Shown one piece after another: positions 55,322-64,000 of a stretch of DNA of 64,000 nucleotides (within the stretch, counting starts at the first letter, position 1; each line of letters starts with the position of its first letter). Origin of the DNA: PRO6 sp035565775 (GTDB taxonomy: Bacteria > Pseudomonadota > Alphaproteobacteria > Rhizobiales > Xanthobacteraceae); contig DATMRW010000009.1 of NCBI GenBank assembly GCA_035565775.1, positions 1 to 64,000 of the forward strand, in the 5' to 3' direction. A program made the position numbers and the translations under genes. Below the pieces are notes generated by a model. It was not told where the DNA came from. It searched no databases and saw nothing but the letters and a program-made list of their open reading frames with translations.

Positions 55322-56173
55322 TCAGCGGGCGTCAATCTTGGCAAGCGCATCAAAGGCCATCAGCGACCTGACGAGCGGCTCAAAATCGCGCAGCGCGACC
55401 ATGTTCGGGCCATCGGACGGCGCGTTGTCGGGATCGGGATGCGTCTCGATGAACACGCCCGCGACTCCCACCGCGACCGCAGCGCGCGCCAGCACGGGCA
55501 CGAACTCGCGCTCGCCGCCGGAGGACTCGCCCTTCCCGCCCGGCTGCTGCACCGAATGGGTGGCATCGAAAATGACCGGTGCGCCCGTGGTCTTTGCCAT
55601 GATCGGCAAGGCGCGCATGTCGGACACCAGCGTGTTGTAGCCGAAGGACACGCCGCGCTCGGTGACCATCACATTCGGGTTGCCCGCGCCGGTCACCTTG
55701 GCGACGACATTCTTCATGTCCCACGGCGCGAGAAACTGGCCCTTCTTGACGTTGACGACTTTCCCGGTCGCAGCCGCGGCGACGAGCAGATCGGTCTGGC
55801 GGCAGAGGAACGCCGGGATCTGCAGCACATCGACAGCTTCGGCGACGGCGGCGCAGTGGCCCGCCTCATGCACGTCGGTGAGAACCGGCAGGCCGAGCGT
55901 CTCGCGAATCTCGGCAAAGATCGGCAGCGCGCGCTCGAGCCCGATTCCGCGCTTGCCGGACAGGCTGGTGCGGTTCGCCTTGTCGTAGGAGGTTTTGTAG
56001 ACGAGACCGATGTTGAGCCGCTGCGCAATTTCCTTGAGCGCGCCGGCGACTTCGAGGGCATGCGCCCGGCTTTCCAACTGGCAGGGCCCGGCGATCAGCG
56101 CGAGGGGAAGAGCATTTCCGAAGCGCACCGCGCCAAGTTCGATGACAGACGAAGCCGATGCCGTGTTGCTCAA
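55322..56173 (-). CDS. kdsA: 3-deoxy-D-manno-octulosonate 8-phosphate synthase
   Basis: Condenses phosphoenolpyruvate with arabinose 5-phosphate to give KDO8P for lipopolysaccharide. 283 residues in the preferred reading: GNALPLALIAGPCQLESRAHALEVAGALKEIA, YKTSYDKANRTSLSGKRGIGLE, LPVLTDVHE, QIPAFLCRQTDLLVAAAATGKVVNVKKGQF, VIFDATHSVQQPGG and GVFIETHPDPDNAPSDGPNM. No ATG or GTG fits: the TTG at 56173, with AAGGGGAATAGG just upstream, gives the family length; another TTG at 56227 is less likely. pyrG ends 146 nt upstream. Confidence 0.93.
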   Translation of the reverse strand: MSNTASASSVIELGAVRFGNALPLALIAGPCQLESRAHALEVAGALKEIAQRLNIGLVYKTSYDKANRTSLSGKRGIGLERALPIFAEIRETLGLPVLTDVHEAGHCAAVAEAVDVLQIPAFLCRQTDLLVAAAATGKVVNVKKGQFLAPWDMKNVVAKVTGAGNPNVMVTERGVSFGYNTLVSDMRALPIMAKTTGAPVIFDATHSVQQPGGKGESSGGEREFVPVLARAAVAVGVAGVFIETHPDPDNAPSDGPNMVALRDFEPLVRSLMAFDALAKIDAR

Positions 56174-56319
56174 ACCTATTCCCCTTATCGTTGCGGCTGT
56201 CGCATTCGCGCGCAGCCGCAGGCACAAGAACCAATGGCGTGAGATCCCACGTTACCGCGCGATGCTCAAGCCATGTTCCGGAATAGCTGATGTGCCGCGA
56301 CGACGCCGCAGCGCCGCCG

Positions 56320-57951
56320 TCACATCAGGCGGCTCTGCACCACCGCAGCCTGAACGAAAGAGGCGAACAAGGGATGCGGCTCGAACGGCCGCGACTTCAA
56401 CTCCGGATGGAATTGCACGCCGATGAACCACGGATGGCCTTCGTACTCGACGATTTCCGGCAACAGGCCGTCGGGCGACAAACCGGAGAAGCGCAGACCG
56501 TGCTGCTCCAGACGGTTCTTGTAGTCGGTGTTGACCTCGTAGCGGTGGCGATGCCGCTCGGAGATCTCGACAGCGCCGCCGTAGATCCCCGACACGCGGC
56601 TGCCCGGCGTCAGGATCGCGGGAAAGGCGCCGAGCCGCATGGTGCCGCCGAGGTCGCCGGCAGCCGAGCGGCGCTCCAGCTCGTTGCCTTTCAACCATTC
56701 GGTCATCAGCCCGACGACCGGCTCCGGCGTCGGGCCGAACTCGGTCGAGTTGGCGTTCTCGATGCCGACGAGATTGCGGGCCGCTTCGATCACGGCCATC
56801 TGCATGCCGAAGCAGATGCCGAGATACGGCACTTTTCGCTCACGCGCGAACTGCGCCGCGCGGATCTTGCCTTCCGCGCCGCGGTGGCCGAAGCCGCCCG
56901 GCACCAGAATGCCGTGGACGTGCTCAAGGAACGGCGACGGATCCTCGTTCTCGAACACCTCGGCCTCGATCCAGTCGAGGTTGACCTTGATTTTGTTGGC
57001 GATGCCGCCATGCGACAGCGCCTCGATCAGGGACTTATAGGCGTCCTTCATGCCGGTGTACTTACCGACGATGGCGATCGTGACCTGCCCTTCCGGATTG
57101 TGAACCCGCTCGTTGATCTCGTGCCAGGTCTGAAGCTGCGGCGACGTCTTCTGTTCGATGCCGAACGCGGCCAGCACTTCGTCGTCGAGGCCGGCGGCGT
57201 GATAGGCTTCCGGCACGGCGTAAATGTTGTCGACGTCGCGGGCCTCGATCACGGCGCTTTCGCGGACGTTGCAGAACAGCGCGAGCTTGCGGCGCTCCTC
57301 CGGCGGAATGCCCCGGTCGGTGCGGCACAAGAGAATATCGGGCTGGATGCCGATCGAGCGCAGCTCCTTCACCGAATGCTGGGTCGGCTTGGTCTTGAGC
57401 TCGCCCGCGCTCGGGATGAACGGCAGCAACGTCAGGTGGATGTAGATGCAGTGGCCGCGCGGCAGGTCGCTCTTGATCTGGCGGATCGCCTCGAAGAACG
57501 GCAGCCCCTCGATGTCGCCGACGGTGCCGCCGATCTCGCACAGCACGAAATCGCAGCCGTCATTGTCGCTGAGGATGAAATCCTTGATCGCGTTGGTGAC
57601 GTGCGGAATGACCTGGATGGTTGCGCCGAGATAGTCGCCGCGGCGCTCCTTGGTCAAAATGTCCTGATAGATCCGGCCCGTGGTGATGTTGTCCTTGCGC
57701 GTGGCAGGACGCCCGGTGAACCGCTCGTAGTGACCGAGGTCGAGATCGGTTTCCGCGCCATCGTCGGTCACGAACACTTCGCCGTGCTGATACGGCGACA
57801 TCGTTCCGGGATCGAGGTTGAGATATGGGTCGAGTTTCCGCAGGCGGACCTTGTACCCCCGCGACTGGAGCAATGCGCCCAGAGCCGCTGAAGCCAGACC
57901 TTTGCCGAGCGAGGAAACCACGCCGCCGGTGATGAAAATGTACCGCGCCAT
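56320..57951 (-). CDS. pyrG: CTP synthase
   Basis: 543 residues; makes CTP from UTP using glutamine. Amidoligase domain begins MARYIFITGGVVSSLGKGLASAALGALLQSRGYKV with P-loop, then LDPYLNLDPGTMSPYQHGEVFVTDDGAETDLDLGHYERF. The glutaminase domain (about 300-535) has GILVPGGFGHRGAEGKI, the nucleophile Cys in PYLGICFGMQMAVIE, and His-Glu in HPWFIGVQFHPELKSRP. Order secG-pyrG-kdsA on this strand is usual in related genomes. Confidence 0.98.
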   Translation of the reverse strand: MARYIFITGGVVSSLGKGLASAALGALLQSRGYKVRLRKLDPYLNLDPGTMSPYQHGEVFVTDDGAETDLDLGHYERFTGRPATRKDNITTGRIYQDILTKERRGDYLGATIQVIPHVTNAIKDFILSDNDGCDFVLCEIGGTVGDIEGLPFFEAIRQIKSDLPRGHCIYIHLTLLPFIPSAGELKTKPTQHSVKELRSIGIQPDILLCRTDRGIPPEERRKLALFCNVRESAVIEARDVDNIYAVPEAYHAAGLDDEVLAAFGIEQKTSPQLQTWHEINERVHNPEGQVTIAIVGKYTGMKDAYKSLIEALSHGGIANKIKVNLDWIEAEVFENEDPSPFLEHVHGILVPGGFGHRGAEGKIRAAQFARERKVPYLGICFGMQMAVIEAARNLVGIENANSTEFGPTPEPVVGLMTEWLKGNELERRSAAGDLGGTMRLGAFPAILTPGSRVSGIYGGAVEISERHRHRYEVNTDYKNRLEQHGLRFSGLSPDGLLPEIVEYEGHPWFIGVQFHPELKSRPFEPHPLFASFVQAAVVQSRLM

Positions 57952-58125
57952 GGGGCCCTACCTTTAACGCGGAAGCCGCGATTCGCAAAAACCAAATACC
58001 ACCCAACACAGCTTTTTCAGGGCGCCGTGTGGGATCTTCGAAAAATCAAGCAAACGACATGCCTGAACCGGTGCGATGGCACGCACCTTCGTGCCACCGC
58101 CCGCCATGATCCGCCGCCGGGCCGA

Positions 58126-58491
58126 TTACTGCGACTGCGGTGCCTGCGGCGTGGACTGCTCCTGCCGCTTCAGCGAATCGAGAATGCCGCCTTCCGTGGG
58201 GGGAACCGCGGTTCCCGGCTGCGAGATCGGAGCCGGCGACGTGTTGATGATGGAGCTGGGACCGCGCGAATGCCCCGCCAGCCAGGACAGGAGCAGGCTG
58301 GTGACGAAGAAAATTCCCGCAAGAATCGCCGTCGTCCGGGTCAGGAGGTTCGAGGTGCCGCGGCTGCTCATGAAGCCGCCACCGCCCCCGCCGCCGATAC
58401 CCAGGCCGCCGCCTTCGGAACGCTGAACCAGAATCACGCCGGTCAGCGCCAGAACGATGATCAGGTGGATGACGATAATGACGCTTTCCAT
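58126..58491 (-). CDS. secG: Preprotein translocase subunit SecG
   Basis: 121-residue two-helix subunit of SecYEG. Helix 1 MESVIIVIHLIIVLALTGVILVQRSEGGGLGIGGGGGGGFMSSRG with the SecG loop, helix 2 LTRTTAILAGIFFVTSLLLSWLAG, then a Pro/Ser/Gln tail. The Gly-rich loop is longer than usual. ATG 58491 has GGAAGG 5 nt upstream. tpiA ends 195 nt upstream; a short hairpin (TGGCACG ... CGTGCCA, 58077-58096) follows the gene. Confidence 0.96.
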   Translation of the reverse strand: MESVIIVIHLIIVLALTGVILVQRSEGGGLGIGGGGGGGFMSSRGTSNLLTRTTAILAGIFFVTSLLLSWLAGHSRGPSSIINTSPAPISQPGTAVPPTEGGILDSLKRQEQSTPQAPQSQ

Positions 58492-58686
58492 CGGTGCCTT
58501 CCATCGCGGGCCGCTGGCCGGATACGCCATGGTGGCGCATGCTCGACGGGCCTCGGGCGAGGTTGAATTCGCGCGGTCTCTACACGATCAATGAACTGAT
58601 TGCCACCCCGGACCGGGGCTTTGGATGCAAATCGCGCTCATGGCCGCCCTGCGCCCGTGGCCCGACCTGCATCCGACATCTGCCAC

Positions 58687-59442
58687 TTAAGGGCAAGCCG
58701 CCGCAATCGCAAGGAAATCGGTAGCCTTCAGGCTCGCCCCGCCGACCAGCGCACCGTCGACATTATCCACCGCCATCAGCTCGGCGGCGTTCGAGGGCTT
58801 CACCGAGCCGCCGTAGAGAATGCGGACCTTCGCCCCTTCGGCATTGAACCGCTTGGTCAGCTCGGCGCGGATAACCGCATGAACTTCCGCGACATTTTCC
58901 GGCGTCGGGGTGCGGCCGGTTCCGATCGCCCAGACCGGCTCGTAGGCGACGACAAGGTTGGCGGCGGTCACGCCCTCCGGCAGCGAGCCGGCGAGCTGGC
59001 TGCGGACGACATCGAGATGGCGGCCGGCGTCGCGCTCCTCGAGGGTTTCACCGACGCAGACGATGGCGACGATCCCTGCCCGCCACGCCGCCAGCGCCTT
59101 TTTCTGGACCTCGGCGTCGGTTTCGCCGTGGTCGGCGCGGCGCTCCGAATGGCCGACGATGACATAGGTCGCGCCGGCGTCGGCCAGCATTTCAGCGGAG
59201 ATGTCGCCGGTATGCGCACCGGAAGCTGCGGCGGCGCAGTTCTGCGCGCCGATCGCGAGTTTCGAGCCGAGCGCCGATGCCGCCGAGGCGAACAGGATGG
59301 TGGCCGGTGGACAGATCAGCAGATCAGTCTTGCGCCAGAGATCGCCCGCGCCGTGCGCGATCGCGGAGATTTCGCCCAACGAGGCCTTGAGGCCGTTCAT
59401 CTTCCAGTTCCCCGCGATCAGCGGGCGGCGCGCGTCAGTCAT
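58687..59442 (-). CDS. tpiA: Triosephosphate isomerase
   Basis: 251 residues; interconverts dihydroxyacetone phosphate and glyceraldehyde 3-phosphate. IAGNWKMNG (catalytic Lys), YVIVGHSERRADHGETD (catalytic His), LVVAYEPVWAIGTGRTPTP (catalytic Glu) and ILYGGSVKPSNAAELMAVDNVDGALVGGASL. ATG 59442 has GAGGA 4 nt upstream; the frame is open to 59517 without family match. Divergent from the PpiD-like gene. Confidence 0.97.
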   Translation of the reverse strand: MTDARRPLIAGNWKMNGLKASLGEISAIAHGAGDLWRKTDLLICPPATILFASAASALGSKLAIGAQNCAAAASGAHTGDISAEMLADAGATYVIVGHSERRADHGETDAEVQKKALAAWRAGIVAIVCVGETLEERDAGRHLDVVRSQLAGSLPEGVTAANLVVAYEPVWAIGTGRTPTPENVAEVHAVIRAELTKRFNAEGAKVRILYGGSVKPSNAAELMAVDNVDGALVGGASLKATDFLAIAAACP

Positions 59443-59746
59443 AACGTCCTCATCAAAACAGTCCGGGTCATCCGGAGCGATCGGTCCGGCCGGCGGCCGA
59501 GCGTGCGGTCGCGGCAAAATTCCCCCTCCGGCTATCAGACGCCACCGCCCGGCTCAAGCGAGGCGAGCGGTTGAAACCCGGCCTGTTGACGGAAACGGTC
59601 GCGGGCGACGGTTGCGGCCCCTCCGCCGCCACTTTATAAGGCCGTGCATATGGTTGCGCTCGATGAGCGGACCGATCTCATCCGCCCATGCGAACAGCCG
59701 TCCTGGTTTTGGACAGCCTTCCCTCGCGACAGACAAAGTTGGCCCC
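59443..59746. other. 304-nt divergent promoter region
   Basis: Between tpiA (minus) and the PpiD-like gene (plus). A TATAAG hexamer (59634-59639) could be part of a plus-strand promoter, but no matching upstream box is clear. No gene or hairpin with a T-run seen. Confidence 0.4.
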
Positions 59747-61645
59747 ATGCTTCGAGATATCCGTAAAGCCTCGTCTAACTTGTTCGGCAAGATCGTCATG
59801 GGTACCGTGATGGTGGTCTTGATCGTCAGCTTTGCGGTGTGGGGAATCGCCGACATCTTCAAGGGCTTCGGCCAGTCCAAGCTCGCCACCATCGGCAGCA
59901 CGGAAATCTCGATCGAGCAATTCCGCCAGATCTACACCGATCGCCTCCAGCAGATCGGCCGCCAGATCGGCCGTCCGCTGACGCCTGAGCAGGCGCGCGC
60001 CTTCGGCGTCGACCGCCAGGTGTTGCAGCAGGTCGTCTCCGAGACGGCGCTGGACGAGAACGCCCGCCGCCTCGGCCTCACGAAGTCCAATGCGGCGATC
60101 GCGCAGGAAATCCATCAGGACCCGACCTTCCGCGGCCCCGGCGGCACCTTCGATCCGGTGCGGTTCGCCCAGATCATCCGTCAGGCCGGCTACACCGAGC
60201 CGCGTTTCGTCAGCGAACAGCGCAAGCTTGCCATGCGCCGCCAGATCACCGGCACCATCGCCGAGGGCGTCGCCCCCTCCACCACCCTCACCGAGGCGAT
60301 CAGTCGCTTCCAGAACGAGCAGCGCAAGATTTCCTACGTGAAGCTGGAGGCCGCGCAGGCCGGCACCATCGACGCGCCGACGCCGGAAGTCCTGCAAAGC
60401 TACTTTGAAGAGAACAAGCCGCTCTTCCGCGCGCCGGAATACCGCAAGATCGCGATCGTGACCGCGACCCCGGACGAGATCGCCAAGTGGGCGAACGTCT
60501 CCGATGAAGACGCGAAGAAGATTTTTGAGGAGCGCAAGGACCAGTTCGCCAAGCCCGAACAGCGCGAGATCTCGCAGATCGTTCTGCCGAACGCTGCGGA
60601 AGCCGCGGCGGCGCGCGAAAAGCTCGCGGCAGGGACCTCCTTCGCCGACCTTGCCAAGGAGCGCGGCCTCGATGCTTCCGACGTCGAACTCGGCCTCGTC
60701 GCAAAAACCGATATCGTCGACAAGAACGTCGCCAATGCCGCCTTCTCGCTGCCGCTCAACGAGATCAGCCAGCCGATTCCCGGCACGTTCGGTGTCGCGC
60801 TTGTGAAGGTCACCAAGATCGAGCCCGGCACCACCGCGACCTATGATAGCGTCTCCGCGCAACTCAAGCGCGAGATCGCGCTGGAGCGCGCCCGCGCATC
60901 GGTCGAAGACATCCGCAACAAGATGGAAGACGAGCGCGGCGGCGGCGCCAACATCGTCGAGGCGGCCAAGAAGCTCGGCCTCGCCTCCACCACGATCGAC
61001 GCGGTCGACCGCTCGGGCCGCGCGCCCGACGGCCAGCAGGTCGCCGGTCTGCCGCAGGGCGTCGACATTGTCGGGCAGGCGTTCGATAGCGATGTCGGCG
61101 TCGAGAACGACCCGATCAACTATCACAACGGCTACATCTGGACGGAAGTGCTGGAAGTCACCCCCGCCCGCGATCGCACCTTCGACGAGGTCAAGACCCA
61201 GGTCGAAACCCGCTGGCGCGATGCGCAGATCGCCAGCCGCCTGCGCAAGAAGGCAAAGGCGATTGTCGAGAAGATCAACGGCGGCGCCAAGCTCGCCGAC
61301 GAGGCCGCGGCGGCGGGCGTCAAGGTCGAGACCACCGACGCATTCAAGCGCACCGAGCAGGTCGCCGGCCTGTCAGAGGGCGTCGTCCGCGCCGCCTTCC
61401 GCACGCCCAAGGATTCGGCGGCGAGCGCCCCCGGCGCCGGCAGCGAGCAGATTGTTTTCCAGGTGACGGACGTGAGCGTACCGGCGTTCGATGCGGCGTC
61501 TGAAGAGACGAAGACGCTCAAGGATGCCCTCAAGCGCATGATGGATGACGAGCAGATCTCGGCCTATATCCGCCAGGTCGAAACCGACATCGGCGTCAAA
61601 ATCAACCAGCACGCGGTCTCCCAGGTCATCGGTGCCAACCAGTGA
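59747..61645 (+). CDS. PpiD/SurA-type periplasmic peptidyl-prolyl isomerase
   Basis: 632-residue membrane-anchored chaperone. Cytoplasmic start MLRDIRKASSNLFGKIVMG, one membrane helix (VMVVLIVSFAVWGIADIFKGFG), SurA-type N-terminal domain (about 40-230), a parvulin-like domain about 265-360 (AKPEQREISQIVLPNAAEAAAAREKLAAGTSFADLAKERGLDASDVELGLV) and a helical C-terminus. It assists folding of proteins leaving the Sec channel. ATG 59747 is chosen because the membrane helix follows at once. Placed just before trpD with 104 nt between. Confidence 0.92.
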   Translation: MLRDIRKASSNLFGKIVMGTVMVVLIVSFAVWGIADIFKGFGQSKLATIGSTEISIEQFRQIYTDRLQQIGRQIGRPLTPEQARAFGVDRQVLQQVVSETALDENARRLGLTKSNAAIAQEIHQDPTFRGPGGTFDPVRFAQIIRQAGYTEPRFVSEQRKLAMRRQITGTIAEGVAPSTTLTEAISRFQNEQRKISYVKLEAAQAGTIDAPTPEVLQSYFEENKPLFRAPEYRKIAIVTATPDEIAKWANVSDEDAKKIFEERKDQFAKPEQREISQIVLPNAAEAAAAREKLAAGTSFADLAKERGLDASDVELGLVAKTDIVDKNVANAAFSLPLNEISQPIPGTFGVALVKVTKIEPGTTATYDSVSAQLKREIALERARASVEDIRNKMEDERGGGANIVEAAKKLGLASTTIDAVDRSGRAPDGQQVAGLPQGVDIVGQAFDSDVGVENDPINYHNGYIWTEVLEVTPARDRTFDEVKTQVETRWRDAQIASRLRKKAKAIVEKINGGAKLADEAAAAGVKVETTDAFKRTEQVAGLSEGVVRAAFRTPKDSAASAPGAGSEQIVFQVTDVSVPAFDAASEETKTLKDALKRMMDDEQISAYIRQVETDIGVKINQHAVSQVIGANQ

Positions 61646-61717
61646 CCGGGGCGTCCCGCCCTGCCGAGCCAAGGTTTCCACTTTCCCGGAAAATGATCTA
61701 AGACCGGAGGGGCCGTT

Positions 61718-61771
61718 ATGCGCCGCTCCATCGCCACACGCAGGTTCACATGCATGACCTCAAGACACTGA
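61718..61771 (+). CDS. Candidate 17-codon upstream ORF overlapping trpD start
   Basis: ATG 61718 is preceded by GGAGGGG at 5 nt, a far better ribosome binding site than that of trpD itself. The frame codes for 17 residues (MRRSIATRRFTCMTSRH) and stops at 61771, 22 nt past the first base of the trpD ATG at 61750. It has no Trp codons, so it is not a classical attenuation leader. It could couple or limit trpD translation, or be chance. Confidence 0.35.
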   Translation: MRRSIATRRFTCMTSRH

Positions 61772-62763
61772 TCGGCAAAGTGGCCACCGGCGCGGAGCTG
61801 ACCCGCGACGAAGCCTCCAGCGCATTCGATGCGATGATGTCCGGCAACGCGACGCCATCGCAGATGGGTGGCCTTCTGATGGGGCTGCGCGTGCGCGGCG
61901 AAACCGTCGAGGAAATCACCGGCGCCGTTGCGGCCATGCGGGCAAAGATGATCCGCGTCGAGGCGCCCGAAGGCGCCATCGACGTCGTCGGCACCGGCGG
62001 CGACGGCTCGGGCTCCGTGAACGTTTCGACCTGCACATCCTTCATCGTCGCGGGCGCCGGCGTGCCGGTGGCCAAGCACGGCAACCGCGCCCTCTCCTCG
62101 CGTTCTGGCGCCGCCGACGTGCTGATGGCCCTCGGCGTCAAGATCGACGTCACCCCGCAGCAGGTCGGCGAGATTTTGGCCAAGACCGGCATCGCCTTCA
62201 TGTTCGCGCCGAGCCATCATCCGGCGATGAAGAATGTCGGCCCGACCCGCGTCGAGCTGGCGACCCGCACGATCTTCAATCTGCTCGGGCCGCTGTCCAA
62301 TCCTGCCGACGTCAAACGGCAGATGGTCGGCGTGTTTTCCCGGCAGTGGGTGCTACCGCTGGCGCAGGTGCTGAAAAATCTCGGCTCGCAGGCCGCATGG
62401 GTGGTGCACGGCTCCGACGGTCTCGACGAGATCACCCTGTCCGGCCCGACCTATGTCGCCGAGCTGAAGAACGGCGAGATCCGCGAGTTCGAGATCACCC
62501 CGGCCGATGCCGGCCTGCCGGCCGCCGCCAGCGAAGCACTGAAGGGCGGCGATGCCGCCGCCAACGCCCGCGCGCTGCGCGCGGTGCTGGAGGGCAAGCC
62601 CGGTGCCTACCGCAATGTGGCGGTGCTCAATGCGGCCGCGACCTTGATCGTCGCCGGCCGTGCAACCGATTTGAAAGAGGGCGCAGCCATCGCTTCCCAG
62701 TCGCTGGATTCGGGCGCAGCGCTGGAGCGGCTGGAGCATCTCATCTCTATAAGCAACGCCTGA
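61750..62763 (+). CDS. trpD: Anthranilate phosphoribosyltransferase
   Basis: Second committed step of tryptophan synthesis: anthranilate plus PRPP to phosphoribosylanthranilate. 337 residues: MGGLLMGLRVRGETVEEITGAVAAMR, DVVGTGGDGSGSVNVST (PRPP loop), VAKHGNRALSSRSGAADVLMALGV, FAPSHHPAMKNVGPTRVELATRTIFNLLGPLSNPA. ATG 61750 has only AGG 5 nt upstream. trpC follows after 13 nt. Confidence 0.96.
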   Translation: MHDLKTLIGKVATGAELTRDEASSAFDAMMSGNATPSQMGGLLMGLRVRGETVEEITGAVAAMRAKMIRVEAPEGAIDVVGTGGDGSGSVNVSTCTSFIVAGAGVPVAKHGNRALSSRSGAADVLMALGVKIDVTPQQVGEILAKTGIAFMFAPSHHPAMKNVGPTRVELATRTIFNLLGPLSNPADVKRQMVGVFSRQWVLPLAQVLKNLGSQAAWVVHGSDGLDEITLSGPTYVAELKNGEIREFEITPADAGLPAAASEALKGGDAAANARALRAVLEGKPGAYRNVAVLNAAATLIVAGRATDLKEGAAIASQSLDSGAALERLEHLISISNA

Positions 62764-62776
62764 CGAAAGAGAGCGC

Positions 62777-63589
62777 ATGTCGGATATTCTCGCGAGGATC
62801 GAAGGTTACAAGCGCGAGGAAATCGCCGCAGCAAAGGAGGCCCGGCCTCTCGCCGAAGTTCGCGCCGCGGCGGAAGCCGCCCCTGCCCCGCGTGGTTTCG
62901 CCAATGCTCTTCGCGAACGCCAGGCGCGTGGTGAGTTCGCACTGATCGCCGAGATCAAGAAGGCATCGCCGTCCAAGGGGCTGATCCGCGCCGACTTCGA
63001 TCCGCCGGCGCTGGCGAAGGCCTATGAGGCTGGCGGCGCGGCGTGCCTGTCCGTGCTCACCGACGAGCCATCGTTCCAGGGCCACCCGGATTTCTTGACC
63101 GCGGCGCGCGCGGCGACGAACCTGCCGGTGCTGCGCAAGGACTTTATGTACGACGCCTATCAGGTGTTCGAGGCGCGGGCATGGGGCGCGGACTGCATTC
63201 TCCTGATCCTCGCCGGCATCGACGATGTCACCGCCAAGGGGCTTGAAGACACCGCCATCGGCCTCGGCATGGATGTTCTGCTCGAAGTCCACGACCGCGC
63301 GGAGCTCGACCGCGCGCTGCGTCTGCGCTCGCCGCTGATCGGCGTCAACAACCGCAACCTGCGCACCTTCGAAACCACGCTCAAGACTAGCGAGGAGCTG
63401 GCGCCGCTGATTCCCGGCGATCGCATCGCGGTCGGCGAGAGCGGCATCTTCAAGCCGGAGGATCTCGAGCGTCTCCACCGCGTCGGCATGTCGTCGTTCC
63501 TGGTCGGCGAGAGCCTGATGCGCCAGGCCGACGTGACCGCCGCCACGCGCGCGCTGCTCGCCCGCAACACCGCGGCGGAAGGCAAATAA
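62777..63589 (+). CDS. trpC: Indole-3-glycerol phosphate synthase
   Basis: 270-residue TIM-barrel enzyme closing the indole ring. SDILARIEGYKREEIAAAKEA, ALIAEIKKASPSKGLIRADFDPPALAKAYEAGGAACLSVLTDEPSFQGH (catalytic Lys), LRKDFMYDAYQVFEARAWGADCILLI, LIGVNNRNLRTFETTL and VGESGIFKPEDL. Not fused to trpF. moaC begins 2 nt after its stop. Confidence 0.97.
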   Translation: MSDILARIEGYKREEIAAAKEARPLAEVRAAAEAAPAPRGFANALRERQARGEFALIAEIKKASPSKGLIRADFDPPALAKAYEAGGAACLSVLTDEPSFQGHPDFLTAARAATNLPVLRKDFMYDAYQVFEARAWGADCILLILAGIDDVTAKGLEDTAIGLGMDVLLEVHDRAELDRALRLRSPLIGVNNRNLRTFETTLKTSEELAPLIPGDRIAVGESGIFKPEDLERLHRVGMSSFLVGESLMRQADVTAATRALLARNTAAEGK

Positions 63590-63591
63590 CC

Positions 63592-64000
63592 ATGTCCGGC
63601 AACGGTGGCTTTGACGAACGCACACCGCACGCAACCGGCCTCACCCACATCGACGCCGCCGGCGAAGCCCATATGGTGGACGTCTCCGCCAAGGCGGACA
63701 CCGTGCGCGTCGCTGTCGCCGAGGGCGATGTGGTGATGCAGTCGGCGACGCTCGATCTGATCGTCGCCGGCAACGCCGCCAAGGGCGACGTGCTCGGCAC
63801 CGCCCGCATCGCCGGCATCATGGCGGCTAAGCGCACGGCGGAGCTCATTCCGCTGTGCCATCCGCTCGCGCTGTCGAAGGTGACGCTCGACATCACCCCC
63901 GACGCCGCCTTGCCCGGCTGCCGCGTCCGCGCCACCGTGAAGGTGACCGGGCCGACCGGCGTCGAGATGGAAGCGCTCACAGCCGTATCGGTGGCGTGCC
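63592..64000 (+). CDS. moaC: Cyclic pyranopterin monophosphate synthase (3' end outside window)
   Basis: Second step of molybdenum cofactor synthesis. 136 residues visible: LTHIDAAGEAHMVDVSAKADTVRVAVAEG, the family core GTARIAGIMAAKRTAELIPLCHPLALSKV and TGVEMEALTAVSVAC. GGAAGG lies upstream, inside the end of trpC; the start is 2 nt after the trpC stop, so the two are translationally linked. In related genomes moeA and lexA follow. Confidence 0.96.
   Translation, partial: MSGNGGFDERTPHATGLTHIDAAGEAHMVDVSAKADTVRVAVAEGDVVMQSATLDLIVAGNAAKGDVLGTARIAGIMAAKRTAELIPLCHPLALSKVTLDITPDAALPGCRVRATVKVTGPTGVEMEALTAVSVAC

Overview
The window is 64 kb of GC-rich chromosome from an alphaproteobacterium, most likely a member of the Nitrobacteraceae/Bradyrhizobiaceae (Bradyrhizobium, Rhodopseudomonas, Afipia, Nitrobacter group). 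The reasons are the gene neighbourhoods (ku-ligD; tatABC-scpBA-nagZ-SPOR-argS-dgt; eno-ftsB-pdhAB-aceF-lpd with a lipoyl domain fused to PdhB; trpDC-moaC), a GTTC-N7-GTTC LexA box in front of uvrA, and the sequence character of the proteins. This placement is inference from gene order and recalled families; no search was run. I see no rRNA, tRNA, CRISPR array, prophage or insertion sequence. The window is core chromosome with a few small lineage-specific genes.

Layout. 1-3048: end-joining repair pair ligD (cut by the window edge) and ku. 3049-11600: mixed single genes (a candidate tiny ORF, an Omp31-like outer membrane protein, uvrA with its LexA box, a NATD1-type acetyltransferase, DUF3597, DUF2189, an MltB-like transglycosylase and a 50-residue DUF1127 protein), separated by clear hairpin terminators. 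11636-13093: trmFO, meeting tail to tail a minus-strand operon yajC-secD-secF-Mth938-like-phytoene-synthase-like (17401 to 13094). The last two products resemble the mitochondrial complex I assembly factors NDUFAF3 and NDUFAF6. 17650-18552: DUF815 ATPase.

18618-33543: a long minus-strand cell-envelope and housekeeping array: dgt, argS, SPOR-domain protein, nagZ, scpA, scpB (with a very long acidic extension), tatA, tatB, tatC, serS, surE, then, after a plus-strand single-domain response regulator, pcm and an NlpD-like LytM protein. The surE/pcm/nlpD part matches the well-known enterobacterial cluster but without rpoS. 33735-44068: an A-type iron-sulfur carrier, an RND efflux pump and its adaptor, xthA, a Sel1-repeat protein, ilvD and a MASE1-GGDEF cyclase.

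44109-53253: central carbon block on the minus strand: eno, a 2OG-Fe(II) oxygenase, an FMN reductase, ftsB-like, pdhA, pdhB, aceF, an unknown exported protein and lpd. 53532-64000: queF with a repetitive N-terminus, an MFS transporter, kdsA, pyrG, secG, tpiA, a PpiD/SurA-like periplasmic chaperone, then trpD, trpC and the start of moaC.

Nothing here is clearly a new multi-gene system. The items most worth a second look are the NDUFAF3/NDUFAF6-like pair in the Sec operon, the acidic ScpB extension, the orphan receiver inside the surE-pcm cluster, the small ORF overlapping the trpD start, the exported protein inside the pyruvate dehydrogenase operon, and the unassigned small ORF plus terminator between ku and the outer membrane protein gene.
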